A program made the position numbers and the translations under genes. A DNA stretch of 63,683 nucleotides from Nitrosomonadales bacterium. Lineage in GTDB: Bacteria; Pseudomonadota; Gammaproteobacteria; Burkholderiales; Gallionellaceae. Shown in pieces: positions 19,251 through 29,416 of the stretch; position 1 is the stretch's first letter, and every line of letters begins with the position of its first letter. The stretch spans positions 1 through 63,683 of the forward strand of contig JACOUM010000006.1 of assembly GCA_016177795.1 (NCBI GenBank), given 5' to 3'. The notes beneath the pieces were generated by a model. The model searched no databases, was not told the DNA's origin, and saw only the letters and a program-made list of their open reading frames with translations.

Positions 19251-20501
19251 TCAGGCCGCCTTGGGCGTATCCGCGTAAATGACCATCGGCTTGATTTCCC
19301 CGCTCGAGCCGGCTTCGTCCAGCACTACCTTGCTGACATTCTCCACCGAGGGCAAATCAAACATTACATCCAGCAATGCATTTTCGAGTATCGAGCGCAA
19401 CCCGCGCGCACCGGTTTTGCGCGCCAATGCCTTGCGCGCAATGGCCAGCAACACGCCTTCACGAAACTCCAGTTCCACGCCTTCCATCGCAAACAGTTTC
19501 CGGTACTGCTTGGTCAGCGCGTTCTTCGGCTCAGTCAGGATTTTCACCAAAGCGGCCTCGTCCAGTTCCTCCAGCGTTGCCACCACCGGCAAACGCCCGA
19601 CAAATTCCGGGATCAGGCCGAATTTGATCAGGTCCTCCGGCTCCACGTCGCGCAAAGTCTCGCCGGTCTTGCGCTCATCGCTGCTGCGGATGGTTGCGCC
19701 AAAACCGATACTGGCCTTTGAGGAGCGGTTGCGAATCACCTTTTCCAGGCCGTCAAACGCGCCACCGCAGATAAACAGGATGTTGGCGGTATCCACCTGC
19801 AAAAATTCCGTATTCGGGTGCTTGCGCCCGCCCTGCGGCGGAATCGAAGCCTTGGTACCCTCAATCAGCTTGAGCAGTGCCTGTTGCACGCCCTCGCCGG
19901 ACACATCGCGCGTAATCGAGGGGTTATCCGACTTGCGCGAAATCTTGTCGATCTCGTCCACGTACACGATGCCGCGTTGCGCCTTTTCCACGTCATAATC
20001 GCAGGCCTGCAGCAGTTTCTGGATAATATTTTCGACATCCTCGCCGACGTAGCCCGCCTCTGTCAGCGTGGTGGCATCGGCCATCACGAACGGCACGTCC
20101 AGCAAACGTGCCAGTGTTTGCGCCAGCAGGGTCTTGCCGGAACCGGTCGGGCCGACCAGCAGGATGTTGCTCTTGGCCAGTTCCACGCCGTCCTTGTCGC
20201 TGCTCCTGAGGCGCTTGTAGTGGTTATACACCGCTACCGACAGAATCCGCTTGGCTCGTTCCTGGCCGATCACATATTCATCCAGCGTTGCGCAAATTTC
20301 TTTCGGTATGGGCAAATCCGTTTTATCGGCTTTGGTCTGATCGCTCTGGATTTCCTCGCGCATGATGTCGTTGCACAGCGCAATGCATTCATCGCACACG
20401 AACACCGACGGGCCCGCAATCAGCTTGCGTACCTCATGCTGGCTCTTGCCGCAGAATGAACAGTAAAGCAATTTATCACCCGATTTTTTATCACCAGCCA
20501 T
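19251..20501 (-). CDS. clpX: ClpX, ATPase subunit of ClpXP
   Basis: The start is placed at the ATG at 20501 (AGAGGTGG six bases upstream) rather than the in-frame GTG at 20510, giving 416 residues. The N-terminal zinc-binding domain has four Cys (YCSFCGKS and [10 protein letters not shown]), followed by AAA+ motifs: Walker [12 protein letters not shown], Walker [11 protein letters not shown], and the pore-loop region of the GYVGEDVE type. It unfolds tagged substrates for ClpP. It lies about 45 bp after clpP on the same strand, probably in one operon. Confidence 0.97.
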   Translation of the reverse strand: MAGDKKSGDKLLYCSFCGKSQHEVRKLIAGPSVFVCDECIALCNDIMREEIQSDQTKADKTDLPIPKEICATLDEYVIGQERAKRILSVAVYNHYKRLRSSDKDGVELAKSNILLVGPTGSGKTLLAQTLARLLDVPFVMADATTLTEAGYVGEDVENIIQKLLQACDYDVEKAQRGIVYVDEIDKISRKSDNPSITRDVSGEGVQQALLKLIEGTKASIPPQGGRKHPNTEFLQVDTANILFICGGAFDGLEKVIRNRSSKASIGFGATIRSSDERKTGETLRDVEPEDLIKFGLIPEFVGRLPVVATLEELDEAALVKILTEPKNALTKQYRKLFAMEGVELEFREGVLLAIARKALARKTGARGLRSILENALLDVMFDLPSVENVSKVVLDEAGSSGEIKPMVIYADTPKAA

Positions 20502-20545
20502 CGCTGCCACCTCTGTGTCGTGTTATCGGCAATTCACTCAGTTTC

Positions 20546-21157
20546 TCAAACACGCTTTTCCAGCACCTGATCCGCCAGGCCGTATTTCACCGCATCCGGC
20601 GCGCTCAGGAAATTATCTCGGTCCGTATCGCGCTCAATCGTTTCAACCGGTTGCCCGGTGTGCTGCGCCAACAGCTGATTGAGCCTCTGCTTCAGATACA
20701 AGATCTCCCGTGCATGAATTTCCACATCCGAAGCCTGGCCACGGAAGCCGCCCAGCGGCTGATGAATCATTACGCGTGAATTGGGCAGGCAGAAACGCTT
20801 GCCCTTCTCGCCCGCCGCCAGCAGGAACGCGCCCATGCTGGCCGCCTGGCCGATGCACAACGTGCTGACGTTCGGCTTGATGAATTGCATGGTGTCATAA
20901 ATCGCCATACCGGCGGTCACCGAACCACCCGGCGAATTGATGTAGAAATGAATGTCCTTGTCCGGATTTTCCGATTCCAGAAACAGCATCTGCGCCACGA
21001 TCAGATTCGCCGTATGGTCATTGACCTCGCCGACCAGAAATACCACACGCTCCTTGAGCAGGCGCGAATAGATGTCATAGGCCCGCTCACCGCGCCCGCT
21101 GGTTTCCACGACCATCGGGATCAGCCCGATATTTTGCGGTTCTTGATAATGCGTCAC
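20546..21157 (-). CDS. clpP: ClpP, proteolytic subunit
   Basis: The 203-residue serine peptidase has the catalytic Ser in [11 protein letters not shown], the catalytic His in VMIHQPLGG and a downstream Asp ([12 protein letters not shown]). The N-terminus [20 protein letters not shown] carries the short propeptide expected for ClpP. It forms a double heptamer with ClpX. The ATG lies one base after the trigger-factor stop, so translation is probably coupled. Confidence 0.97.
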   Translation of the reverse strand: MTHYQEPQNIGLIPMVVETSGRGERAYDIYSRLLKERVVFLVGEVNDHTANLIVAQMLFLESENPDKDIHFYINSPGGSVTAGMAIYDTMQFIKPNVSTLCIGQAASMGAFLLAAGEKGKRFCLPNSRVMIHQPLGGFRGQASDVEIHAREILYLKQRLNQLLAQHTGQPVETIERDTDRDNFLSAPDAVKYGLADQVLEKRV

Positions 21158-21158
21158 G

Positions 21159-22457
21159 TCAGTTTCCCATCAATTCTTTAAAAGAGACTGCCTTGTCTGC
21201 GGTCTTTGCCTGCCCTGTTACCCAGTCCGCCACATTCCTCTCCAGCGCCAGATTTTCCATCTCCTGCAACTGGGCAGAATTGGCGTAAAGCCAGTTTACC
21301 ACTTCCTCCGGCTGGTCAAAGCTTTGCGCATAATGATCCACCAGCGCCCGCACCTGCTCGGGCTTGGCCATCAAATCGTGTTTCTGCGCCAACTCTGCAG
21401 AAAGCAGGCCGAGCTTGATGCGTTTTATGGCGCGCTCAGTGAACAATTCCGGCGGCAGCCTCACATCTTTCACTTTCATCCCGCGCGACTCCATATCCCG
21501 CATGGCCTGCTGCATCAGATTCTGCACTTCCCATTCCACCAGGGATTTGGGCAGATCAAACAACGCCACCTTCAGCAACGCCTCCATCGCCGCTTCCTTG
21601 TTGCGCGCTTTCAGGCGGCTCTCCACTTCGCGCTGCAGATTGGCGCGAATTTCGTCCTGCAACTTGCCGACATCACCATCCGTGATCCCAATGGATTCGG
21701 CAAAATCCGCATCCACCTCCGGCAATTTCGGCTCTTCCACGCGATGCAGGGTGATGGTGAAAGTGACTTGCCTGCCCGCCACATCCTTGCCGTGGTAATC
21801 GTCCGGAAAAGTCATATCAAAAGACCTGGTTTCGCCCGCCTTCATGCCGGTAACGGCAGCTTCGAACTCCGGCAACATGCGCCCCACGCCCAACACGAAC
21901 GGGTAATCTTTGGCTTCGCCACCCTGAAAGATTTCGCCGTCCAGCCTGCCGACAAAATCGATGCGCACCTGGTCCTCGGCTTGCGCGGCACGGTCAACCG
22001 GCACAAACACGGCGCGCTGCTTGCGCAGCGTCGCAATGGTGCCGTCCACGTCAGCCTGTGTCAGCTCATAAACCAGGCGCTCTACCGTTTCCCCCGATAA
22101 ATCGCCCATCACCACTTCCGGGTACACCTCGAAAGTCGCGCTGTACTCGATCAAATCGGCATTCAGGTCGTTAGTCTTGATCTCGAATTGCGGATATCCG
22201 GCCACCCTCAGGTTATTGAGTTGCGCGGCCTCGGCAAATGAGCGCTGCAGCGCATCGCCCAAAGCTTCCTGGTGCGCCTGCGCACCGTAATGCTGCTCCA
22301 GAATTTTTGCCGGAACCTTTCCCGGGCGAAACCCGGCAATTTTTGCGGTACGCCCGATTTTTTTCAGGCGGGTAGCCACCTCGCCACGAATGGCTTGTTG
22401 AGGAATGGATGCGTTAAGACGACGCTCTAACGCGCTCACAGTTTCTACGCTGGACAT
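21159..22457 (-). CDS. tig: Trigger factor
   Basis: The open frame extends to 22523, but the start at the ATG at 22457 (AAGGGAA upstream) gives 432 residues, the E. coli length. The upstream codons overlap the spacer after tRNA-Leu and are not coding. It shows the ribosome-binding N-domain with GFRPGKVPA (the L23-binding signature GFRxGxxP), an FKBP-type PPIase domain (about 150-240; [20 protein letters not shown]) and the helical C-terminal chaperone domain. It binds nascent chains at the ribosome exit and heads the tig-clpP-clpX-lon operon-like cluster. Confidence 0.97.
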   Translation of the reverse strand: MSSVETVSALERRLNASIPQQAIRGEVATRLKKIGRTAKIAGFRPGKVPAKILEQHYGAQAHQEALGDALQRSFAEAAQLNNLRVAGYPQFEIKTNDLNADLIEYSATFEVYPEVVMGDLSGETVERLVYELTQADVDGTIATLRKQRAVFVPVDRAAQAEDQVRIDFVGRLDGEIFQGGEAKDYPFVLGVGRMLPEFEAAVTGMKAGETRSFDMTFPDDYHGKDVAGRQVTFTITLHRVEEPKLPEVDADFAESIGITDGDVGKLQDEIRANLQREVESRLKARNKEAAMEALLKVALFDLPKSLVEWEVQNLMQQAMRDMESRGMKVKDVRLPPELFTERAIKRIKLGLLSAELAQKHDLMAKPEQVRALVDHYAQSFDQPEEVVNWLYANSAQLQEMENLALERNVADWVTGQAKTADKAVSFKELMGN

Positions 22458-22493
22458 GCTTGGGTTCCCTTGAATTGAAGTTGAATTAGGTGC

Positions 22494-22578
22494 TGGTGCG
22501 AAAGGAGAGACTCGAACTCTCACGCCTTGCGGCGCTGGAACCTAAATCCAGTGCGTCTACCAATTCCGCCACTTTCGC
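22494..22578 (-). tRNA. tRNA-Leu (TAG)
   Basis: An 85-base class II tRNA on the minus strand: acceptor GCGAAAG, D-arm GGCGGAATTGGTAGACGC, anticodon loop with TAG (GGATTTAGGTTCC), a long variable arm GCCGCAAGGC, T-arm GAGTTCGAGTCTC and encoded CCA. It lies 36 bp upstream of tig. Confidence 0.96.
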
Positions 22579-22624
22579 GCTGTTGCGCTTCCAGCTTTGC
22601 CGGGCGGATTATAGCACTAAGAGT

Positions 22625-23611
22625 TCATTTTATCCCCACCACCGTGCGCCCGCGCAGCCTGCCTTGCAGCAGTTGCGGGAACACTTGCGGCAACTCGGCG
22701 AAGGGCACGGTATGCGCCACCTGCGCCAGCAACCGCGGGCGCAGATCAGTTGCCAGGCGCCGCCAGATTTCGCGGCGCAGCGGCATCGCGGTGGCGGCGG
22801 AGTCAATGCCGATCAGGCGCACCCCGCGCAGGATGAAGGGCATCACCGTGGTGTGCAGCTCGATGCCGCCCGCGTTGCCGAAGCTGGCGATCACGCCGTT
22901 CTGCCGCATGGTGCGCGTCAGCCACGCCAGCGTCTCGCCGCCCACCGCATCCAGCGCGCCCGCCCATTGTGCTTTTTCCAATGGGCGCGTGCCCATCAGC
23001 ATATCTTTGCGCGGCAAAATTTCCGCCGCGCCGAGCGACTTCAGGTAATCGTGTTCGGCCTCTTTCCCGGTCAGCGCAACCACGTGATAGCCCAGCTGCG
23101 CCAGCATCTGGATCGCGAGGCTCGCCACCCCGCCGGTCGCGCCGGTGACGATCACCTTGCCGTTTTCCGGACACAACTCGTTCTGTTCCAGGCGGTGTAT
23201 CGACAGCGCGGCGGCAAAACCCGCCGTGCCGATTGCCATCGCATCAGACAGCGTCAGCCCTTGCGGCAGCGGCACCACCCAATCGGCGGGAACGCGTACG
23301 TATTCGGCAAAGCCGCCGTCATGATCCACGCCCATGCCGTAGCCGGTGACCAGCACCGCCTCGCCCGCCTTGAAGCGCGCATCGGACGAACTGGCCACCA
23401 CGCCCGCCGCGTCTACCCCGCCGACGCAGGGAAAACGGCGCACCACCTTGCCCGCGCCCGTCGCGGCGAGCGCATCCTTGTAATTCACGCTGGAAAAATG
23501 CGCCTGAATGACCACTTCGCCGGGATCAAGATCATCCAGTGTCAGTTCGACAAAGCGTCCGGCGGATTGGCCGTCTTCTTCGAAAATCCGGTAGGCACGA
23601 AAAAAGCTCAT
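22625..23611 (-). CDS. YhdH/AcuI-type medium-chain oxidoreductase (acrylyl-CoA reductase family)
   Basis: The 328-residue protein is a zinc-independent MDR family member: GroES-like N-domain (HFSSVNYKDALAATG), then a Rossmann domain with VIVTGATGGVASLAIQML as the NADP-binding loop. The sequence GGVDAAGVV and GYGMGVDHDGGFAEYVRV are typical of YhdH/AcuI, which reduce acrylyl-CoA to propionyl-CoA in studied members. The ATG overlaps the sucB stop by one base, so it is in the suc operon in the place where lpd (dihydrolipoamide dehydrogenase) is usual in many proteobacteria. The substrate here is not established. Confidence 0.85.
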   Translation of the reverse strand: MSFFRAYRIFEEDGQSAGRFVELTLDDLDPGEVVIQAHFSSVNYKDALAATGAGKVVRRFPCVGGVDAAGVVASSSDARFKAGEAVLVTGYGMGVDHDGGFAEYVRVPADWVVPLPQGLTLSDAMAIGTAGFAAALSIHRLEQNELCPENGKVIVTGATGGVASLAIQMLAQLGYHVVALTGKEAEHDYLKSLGAAEILPRKDMLMGTRPLEKAQWAGALDAVGGETLAWLTRTMRQNGVIASFGNAGGIELHTTVMPFILRGVRLIGIDSAATAMPLRREIWRRLATDLRPRLLAQVAHTVPFAELPQVFPQLLQGRLRGRTVVGIK

Positions 23612-24780
23612 TACAGATCGAGCAACACCCGCCCCGGATATTCCAGCGCTTCCTTGATGGCGACGAGGAACAGCACCGCCTCGCGGCCGTCGATGATGCG
23701 GTGATCGTAGGACAGAGCGAGGTAATTCATCGGACGGATCACCACCTGGCCGTTCTCCGCCACCGGCCGGTCCCTGGTGGCGTGAATGCCGAGGATGGCG
23801 CTCTGCGGCGGGTTGATGATCGGGGTGGAGAGCATCGAGCCGAACACGCCGCCGTTGGAAACGGTGAACGTGCCGCCGCTCAATTCTTCCATACCGAGCT
23901 TGCCGCTTTGGGCGCGCGCGCCGAAATCGGCGATCTGCTTTTCGATGTCGGCAAAGGACAGTTTATCGGCATCGCGGATGATCGGCACGACCAGTCCGCG
24001 CTCGCTGCCGATGGCCACGCCGATGTCGAAGTAGCCGTGATAGATGATGTCCGTGCCGTCCACCGAGGCATTGACGACGGGGAATTTCTGTAACGCCAGC
24101 ACCACCGCCTTGACGAAGAACGAGGAGAAACCGAGCTTGACACCGTGCTTCTTCTCGAACGCATCCCTGTACTTGTTGCGCAGGTCGATCACCGGCTGCA
24201 TGTTCACTTCGTTGAAGGTGGTCAGGATCGCGGCGTTCTGTTGCGATTGCAGCAGGCGCTCGGCGATGCGCTGGCGGATGCGCGTCATTGGTACGCGCTG
24301 CTCCGGGCGGCTGCCGGAAGGTGCGATGGCCGTAATCGCTTGCGGCGCACTTTCGCCCGGCACTTGTGCTTGGGATACCGGCTGAATCGCATGCAGCACA
24401 TCCTCTTTGGTAATGCGACCACTGCGACCGCTGCCCTGCAGACTGCCGGCATCAACCTCGTGCTCGCGCGCCAGCTTGCGCACCGAAGGCGGCACGGCAG
24501 CGCTGGCCGCTGCAAGCGGCGCGGCAGTCCGGGCTGCTGCCCCGGTATCGATCTGCGCGATCAGTTCATTGCCGGTTACTTTTTCGCCATTACCCCTGAT
24601 GATCTTGCTCAGTACGCCGGACTTGCTCGCAGGCAGCTCCAGCACCACCTTGTCGGTCTCGATGTCGATCAGGTTTTCGCCCTCGCTCACCGCCTCGCCC
24701 ACCTGCTTGTGCCAGGTCAGCAGCGTGGCTTCGGAAACCGATTCGGACAGTTGCGGTACTTTGACTTCAACGATGCTCAT
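23611..24780 (-). CDS. sucB: Dihydrolipoyl succinyltransferase, E2 of 2-oxoglutarate dehydrogenase
   Basis: The 389-residue protein has the N-terminal lipoyl domain (lipoylated Lys in [13 protein letters not shown]), an Ala/Pro-rich linker, a peripheral subunit-binding domain ([20 protein letters not shown]), and the acyltransferase catalytic domain ending with the active-site motif [14 protein letters not shown]. It transfers succinyl groups to CoA within the OGDH complex. Its start overlaps the sucA stop by 14 bases and its stop overlaps the AcuI-like start, so all three are translationally coupled. Confidence 0.96.
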   Translation of the reverse strand: MSIVEVKVPQLSESVSEATLLTWHKQVGEAVSEGENLIDIETDKVVLELPASKSGVLSKIIRGNGEKVTGNELIAQIDTGAAARTAAPLAAASAAVPPSVRKLAREHEVDAGSLQGSGRSGRITKEDVLHAIQPVSQAQVPGESAPQAITAIAPSGSRPEQRVPMTRIRQRIAERLLQSQQNAAILTTFNEVNMQPVIDLRNKYRDAFEKKHGVKLGFSSFFVKAVVLALQKFPVVNASVDGTDIIYHGYFDIGVAIGSERGLVVPIIRDADKLSFADIEKQIADFGARAQSGKLGMEELSGGTFTVSNGGVFGSMLSTPIINPPQSAILGIHATRDRPVAENGQVVIRPMNYLALSYDHRIIDGREAVLFLVAIKEALEYPGRVLLDL

Positions 24781-27646
24781 GGTGTGTTGCTCCGGGATTG
24801 GGTTTGACGTCGAGATTGTCGCGGAAGGCGGCCTCGATCACCGCCTTCTGCTGCTCCTGATGCACCGCCAGATAACCCGCGGCGGGTGCGGCAGATGAAG
24901 GACGCAGAGCATAGTCCAGGCGCATCCCTTTGCGCAAATGGCGCAGCAGATAATGCTGGATGCGATGCCACGCGCCCTGGTTGCCCGGCTCTTCCTGGCA
25001 CCACACCACTTCTGTGGCATTCGGACAGGCGTCTATCCGGGCCGCGAAGTCATCGTGCGGGAACGGATAAAGCTGTTCGATGCGGATGATCGCCATGTCC
25101 TGGATCCCCCTGGCGCGCCGCGCCGCGAGCAGCTCGTAATACACCTTGCCGCTGCACGCGATGATGCGCCGCACCTTCCTGTTATCCAGCTCATCGACTT
25201 CAGCCATCACCGGCTGGAATTTTCCCCGAGCAAATTCATCCAGCGGCGAAGCCGCATCCTTGCTGCGCAGCAGACTCTTGGGGGTGAACACGATCAGCGG
25301 TTTGCGCAAAGGGCGCAGCATCTGGCGGCGCAGCAGGTGGAACATCTGCGCGGCGTTGGAGGGGATGCACACCTGGATGTTGTAGTCGGCACACAGTTGC
25401 AGGTAGCGTTCGATGCGCCCGGAGGAATGCTCCGCGCCCTGCCCCTCGTAGCCGTGCGGCAGCAGCATCACCAGCCCGCACAGCCTGCCCCACTTCACTT
25501 CGCCGGAAGCGATGAACTGGTCGATCACCACTTGCGCGCCATTGGCAAAATCGCCGAACTGCGCTTCCCACAACACCAGCGAATTCGGTTCGGCAGTAGC
25601 GTAACCATATTCAAAACCCAGCACCGCCTCCTCGGATAGCAATGAATCGATCGCGATGAAGTCCGCCTGACCGGGCGCGAGATGTTGCAGCGGCGTATAC
25701 GCGCCTTCGTGCCGCTCCCTGCTGTTCTGGTCATGCCAGGTGGCGTGGCGGTGAAAGAACGTGCCGCGCTGGCTGTCCTGGCCGGAAAACCGCACCGGAT
25801 AACCCTCGGTGAGCAACGTGGCATAGGCGAGGTTTTCCGCCATGCCCCAGTCCAGCGGCAAATCCCCGCGCGCCATGGCTATGCGGCCTTCCACGATTTT
25901 CTGCACGCGCGGGTGCAGCGCAAAATTCTCCGGGACGGCGGTCAACGGCACGGCCAGTTGCTGCAGGCGTTGCAGCGGCACGGCGGTGTCCACCGGAATG
26001 TTCCATGCGATGTCGTGCTGGAAACTTTTCCAGTCGGCGGCTGATTTACTTTCGTGTTTTTCCAGTGCGGGCTGGATCGAATTGCGTCCCTCATTCATCG
26101 CCTCGCGGTAGGCTGCAATCATCGTATCCGCCTCGCCGGCCTGAATCACACCCTGCTCGGCCAGCCGCTGCGCATACAGGGCACGCGTGCCGGGATGCTG
26201 GCGAATGATGCGATACATGGACGGTTGCGTGACCAGCGGCTCGTCCTGCTCGTTGTGTCCCAGCTTGCGGAAACACACCAGGTCGATCACCACGTCCTTG
26301 TGGAACTGCATGCGGTAATCGAGCGCGATCTCCGTCACCAGCAGCGCCGCTTCCGGATCGTCCGCATTGACATGGAAAATCGGCGCCTCCACCATCTTCG
26401 CCACGTCGCTGCAATAGGTGCTGGAACGCATATCGCGCACATCGGACGCGGTAAACCCGATCTGGTTGTTGATGATGACATGCAGCGTGCCGCCGGTGCG
26501 ATAGCCGCACGTCTGCGACATGCTCAGCGTTTCCATCACCACGCCCTGCCCGGCAAACGCCGCATCGCCGTGCAACAGGATCGGCATGACTTTCGAGCCG
26601 TCCAAATCCTTGCGGCGGTGCTGGCGGGCGCGCACCGAACCTTCCACCACCGGATCGACGATTTCCAGGTGGGACGGATTGAACGCCAGCGCGATATGCA
26701 GTTCGCCGCCCGGCGTGGCAATGTCGGCGGAAAACCCCTGATGGTATTTCACGTCGCCGGAAGCCAGCTGTTCGGCGTGGATGCCTTCAAATTCGGCAAA
26801 CAGCATCTTCGGCTGTTTGCCGAGAATGTTCACCAGCACATTCAGCCGCCCGCGATGCGCCATGCCGATCACGGCTTCCTGCACGCCCTGCCCGCCGGCG
26901 CGTTGCAGCAGGTGGTCGAGCAGCGGGATCAGCGTCTCGCCGCCTTCCAGCGAGAAGCGTTTCTGCCCGACATATTTGGTGTGCAGGTAGCGCTCCAGTG
27001 TCTCGGCGGCAGTCAGCCGTTCCAGGATACGGCGACGCAGTGCAGCGTCATAACCGGCTTGCCCGCGCACGCTTTCCAGGCGATTCTGAATCCAGCGTTT
27101 CTTTGCCACACTGCCGAGGTACATGTATTCCGATCCGATGCTGCCGCAATAAGTCCGGCGCAACAGCTGCAGAATTTCGCGCAAGGTCATGCGCGGCGCG
27201 CCACCCGCCATGGATACTGTATCGAAGATGCTGTCCATGTCGGCTTCGCCCAGGCCGTAATGCGCCGGGTCAAGCTCGGCGATCATCGGCTTGATATGGC
27301 GATTCAGCGGATCGAGATTGGCAACGCGCATACCGAGAAAACGATGCGCATTGATGAGCTGCAAAACACGGGCTTGCTTGCATTCCGGATCGGCATCCGG
27401 GGAAGGCGCCTTGCCGGCGGACGCTTGCGGCAAGGCCGCAAAAGCACGCCGAATCGGGCTGTGCGCCACATCATGCGCGCCATTCGCCAGAGGCGGCAGC
27501 GCGTCGAAATAGGCACGCCATATGTCCGGCACGGCGTCAGCATCAACAAGATATTGCTCGTACAACTCCTCGATGAAGGGCGCGTTCGCGCCGAACAGCA
27601 GCGAGCTGTCCTGCATCAGTTTCAGAAAACTGGCCGGTTTGTTCAA
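24767..27646 (-). CDS. sucA: 2-oxoglutarate dehydrogenase E1 component
   Basis: The frame opens at 27745, but the real start is probably the TTG at 27646, which shares bases with the stop of the gltA stub (TTGA) and gives 959 residues beginning [20 protein letters not shown]. The next alternative is the ATG at residue 10 of that form. Thiamine-diphosphate E1 features include the N-terminal [16 protein letters not shown] segment, the [13 protein letters not shown] motif, [12 protein letters not shown], and the C-terminal domain with EEPGNQGAW. It decarboxylates 2-oxoglutarate. It heads the sucA-sucB-acuI-like run. Confidence 0.95.
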   Translation of the reverse strand: MNKPASFLKLMQDSSLLFGANAPFIEELYEQYLVDADAVPDIWRAYFDALPPLANGAHDVAHSPIRRAFAALPQASAGKAPSPDADPECKQARVLQLINAHRFLGMRVANLDPLNRHIKPMIAELDPAHYGLGEADMDSIFDTVSMAGGAPRMTLREILQLLRRTYCGSIGSEYMYLGSVAKKRWIQNRLESVRGQAGYDAALRRRILERLTAAETLERYLHTKYVGQKRFSLEGGETLIPLLDHLLQRAGGQGVQEAVIGMAHRGRLNVLVNILGKQPKMLFAEFEGIHAEQLASGDVKYHQGFSADIATPGGELHIALAFNPSHLEIVDPVVEGSVRARQHRRKDLDGSKVMPILLHGDAAFAGQGVVMETLSMSQTCGYRTGGTLHVIINNQIGFTASDVRDMRSSTYCSDVAKMVEAPIFHVNADDPEAALLVTEIALDYRMQFHKDVVIDLVCFRKLGHNEQDEPLVTQPSMYRIIRQHPGTRALYAQRLAEQGVIQAGEADTMIAAYREAMNEGRNSIQPALEKHESKSAADWKSFQHDIAWNIPVDTAVPLQRLQQLAVPLTAVPENFALHPRVQKIVEGRIAMARGDLPLDWGMAENLAYATLLTEGYPVRFSGQDSQRGTFFHRHATWHDQNSRERHEGAYTPLQHLAPGQADFIAIDSLLSEEAVLGFEYGYATAEPNSLVLWEAQFGDFANGAQVVIDQFIASGEVKWGRLCGLVMLLPHGYEGQGAEHSSGRIERYLQLCADYNIQVCIPSNAAQMFHLLRRQMLRPLRKPLIVFTPKSLLRSKDAASPLDEFARGKFQPVMAEVDELDNRKVRRIIACSGKVYYELLAARRARGIQDMAIIRIEQLYPFPHDDFAARIDACPNATEVVWCQEEPGNQGAWHRIQHYLLRHLRKGMRLDYALRPSSAAPAAGYLAVHQEQQKAVIEAAFRDNLDVKPNPGATHHEHR

Positions 27647-27846
27647 CGTTGCCCCGCTGCTGCGTAATCGCGCCGCGTCGCACCTATATACAACTGGCGC
27701 GGACGGCCGATCTGGTGATCGCGACCGACCATCATCTGGTTCCACTGAGAAATCCAGCCGAAGGTGCGGTGAAGCATGGAAACGAAACCGGGAAGCGGTA
27801 GCTGGATGAGATGCAAATCGAAATGTTTCGGGCGTTGTTTATTCAT
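27643..27846 (-). pseudogene. C-terminal stub of citrate synthase (gltA remnant)
   Basis: This 67-codon frame ends with a recognisable citrate synthase C-terminus: RTFGWISQWNQMM, then IGRPRQLYIGATRRDY, which matches the RTVGWIAHW...IARPRQLYTG tail of GltA. The first about 20 residues (MNKQRPKHFDLHLIQLPLPG) are not recognisable as GltA. The catalytic residues and all of the large domain are absent, so it cannot be an enzyme. Its TGA overlaps the sucA TTG start, so it may persist as a leader that couples ribosomes into sucA. The usual gltA-sucA order explains its position. Confidence 0.72.
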
Positions 27847-27972
27847 CGCTGATCCATGCCATGACGTAATGCCGATTTGCGTAATGCTACACCTTTTGCA
27901 TGGCGCGAAAAAATCAAAACAATTATGATTCGGATTCTTTTGCCTAAAATCACTTGTTCAGAGGAAAGAAAC

Positions 27973-28956
27973 ATGAAAGCACCTATCCGCATCACCATCA
28001 CCGGAGCGGCTGGCCAAATCAGCTATGCAGCCCTGTTCCGCATCGCCAATGGCATCATGCTGGGGCAAGAGCAGCCCATCATCCTGCAACTGCTGGACTT
28101 GCCGCAAGCGCAGACGATGCTACGTGGCGTGATGATGGAACTGGAGGACTGTGCCTTTCCGTTGCTGCAGCAAATCGTTATCACTGATGACCCGAAAGTC
28201 GCGTTCAGGGATACCGAAATCGCCTTGCTGATCGGCGCGCGCCCGCGCAGCAAGGGCATGGAACGCAAGGACCTGATGGAAGCCAACGGCGCGATTTTCT
28301 CCGAGCAAGGCAAGCTGCTCAACGAATATGCGGAACGCCATGTCAAGGTGCTGGTGGTGGGCAACCCCGCCAATACCAACGCGCTGATCGCGATGAAGAA
28401 CGCACCCGACCTCGACCCGCGCAACTTCACCTCGATGATGCGTCTGGACCACAATCGCGCCATTGCGCAGGTTGGGCAAAAGCTGTTCCAGCCGATCCAG
28501 GACATCAAGAAGATGATCGTCTGGGGCAACCATTCCGGCTCACAATACCCCGATCTGGACCATGCCGAGATTCGCGGCAAACTGGTGCGCGATGTTTTGC
28601 CGGATCAGGAATGGGTGGAACGCGAATTCATCCCTACCGTGCAGAACCGCGGCGCCGCGGTCATCGAGGCGCGCGGCTCATCCAGCGCAGCGAGCGCCGC
28701 GAATGCCGCCATCTACCATGTCCACGACTGGGTGCTCGGCGCACATCACAACAACTGGGTGACCATGGGCGTTCCGTCCGATGGCAGCTACGGGATCCCC
28801 GAGGGCGTGATCTACGGTTTTCCGGTGAGATGCAAACAGGGCGAATACCATATCGTGCAAGGCCTGTCGATCAGCGAACAGGGCCGCAAATACATGGACA
28901 ACAGCTATCAGGAACTGGTCGAGGAACGCGAGCATGTGAAGCATTTGCTGGGATAG
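27973..28956 (+). CDS. mdh: Malate dehydrogenase
   Basis: The start is the ATG at 27973 with GAGGAAAG upstream; the earlier in-frame codons are leader. The 327-residue protein has the NAD-binding loop [11 protein letters not shown], the substrate-binding [13 protein letters not shown] stretch and [10 protein letters not shown], and the catalytic His in [10 protein letters not shown]. It oxidises malate to oxaloacetate. It is divergent from the gltA stub/sucA operon across about 126 bp that must hold promoters for both directions. Confidence 0.96.
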   Translation: MKAPIRITITGAAGQISYAALFRIANGIMLGQEQPIILQLLDLPQAQTMLRGVMMELEDCAFPLLQQIVITDDPKVAFRDTEIALLIGARPRSKGMERKDLMEANGAIFSEQGKLLNEYAERHVKVLVVGNPANTNALIAMKNAPDLDPRNFTSMMRLDHNRAIAQVGQKLFQPIQDIKKMIVWGNHSGSQYPDLDHAEIRGKLVRDVLPDQEWVEREFIPTVQNRGAAVIEARGSSSAASAANAAIYHVHDWVLGAHHNNWVTMGVPSDGSYGIPEGVIYGFPVRCKQGEYHIVQGLSISEQGRKYMDNSYQELVEEREHVKHLLG

Positions 28957-29082
28957 TCATCTGACATTTCGAGCGCGGTGATGGAGGCAAAGCTTGCACT
29001 TCGTCATTTCGCAAACAAGAAAATCCAGCAAGGTAATAATGCTCTTGTTGAAACCTACTGGATTCCCACAACCCTCACCCTA

Positions 29083-29109
29083 GCCCTCTCCCGCCCGCGG
29101 AAGAGGGAA
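29083..29109. repeat. Degenerate short palindromic repeat
   Basis: The sequence CCCTCTCCCGCCCGCGGAAGAGGG forms an imperfect hairpin (CCCTCT / AGAGGG outer stem) in the 218-bp spacer after mdh. A related degenerate string with CCCTCTCCCGCAAGCGGG lies near 33548-33566. Both look like the common intergenic palindromes of proteobacteria; a genome-wide count would be needed to prove it. Confidence 0.4.
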
Positions 29110-29156
29110 TGATTGCAGTGGCGGCCGTGCATCACGAATCAGGCAAGAATCAATAA

Positions 29157-29393
<237 letters not shown>

Positions 29394-29416
29394 ATTATTG
29401 CCCTGTCCCCAATCTT

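Noticed and set aside
26054-27667. A 537-codon plus-strand open frame across sucA
   Set aside because: It is wholly antisense to a clear E1 enzyme and has no recognisable motif or ribosome site.
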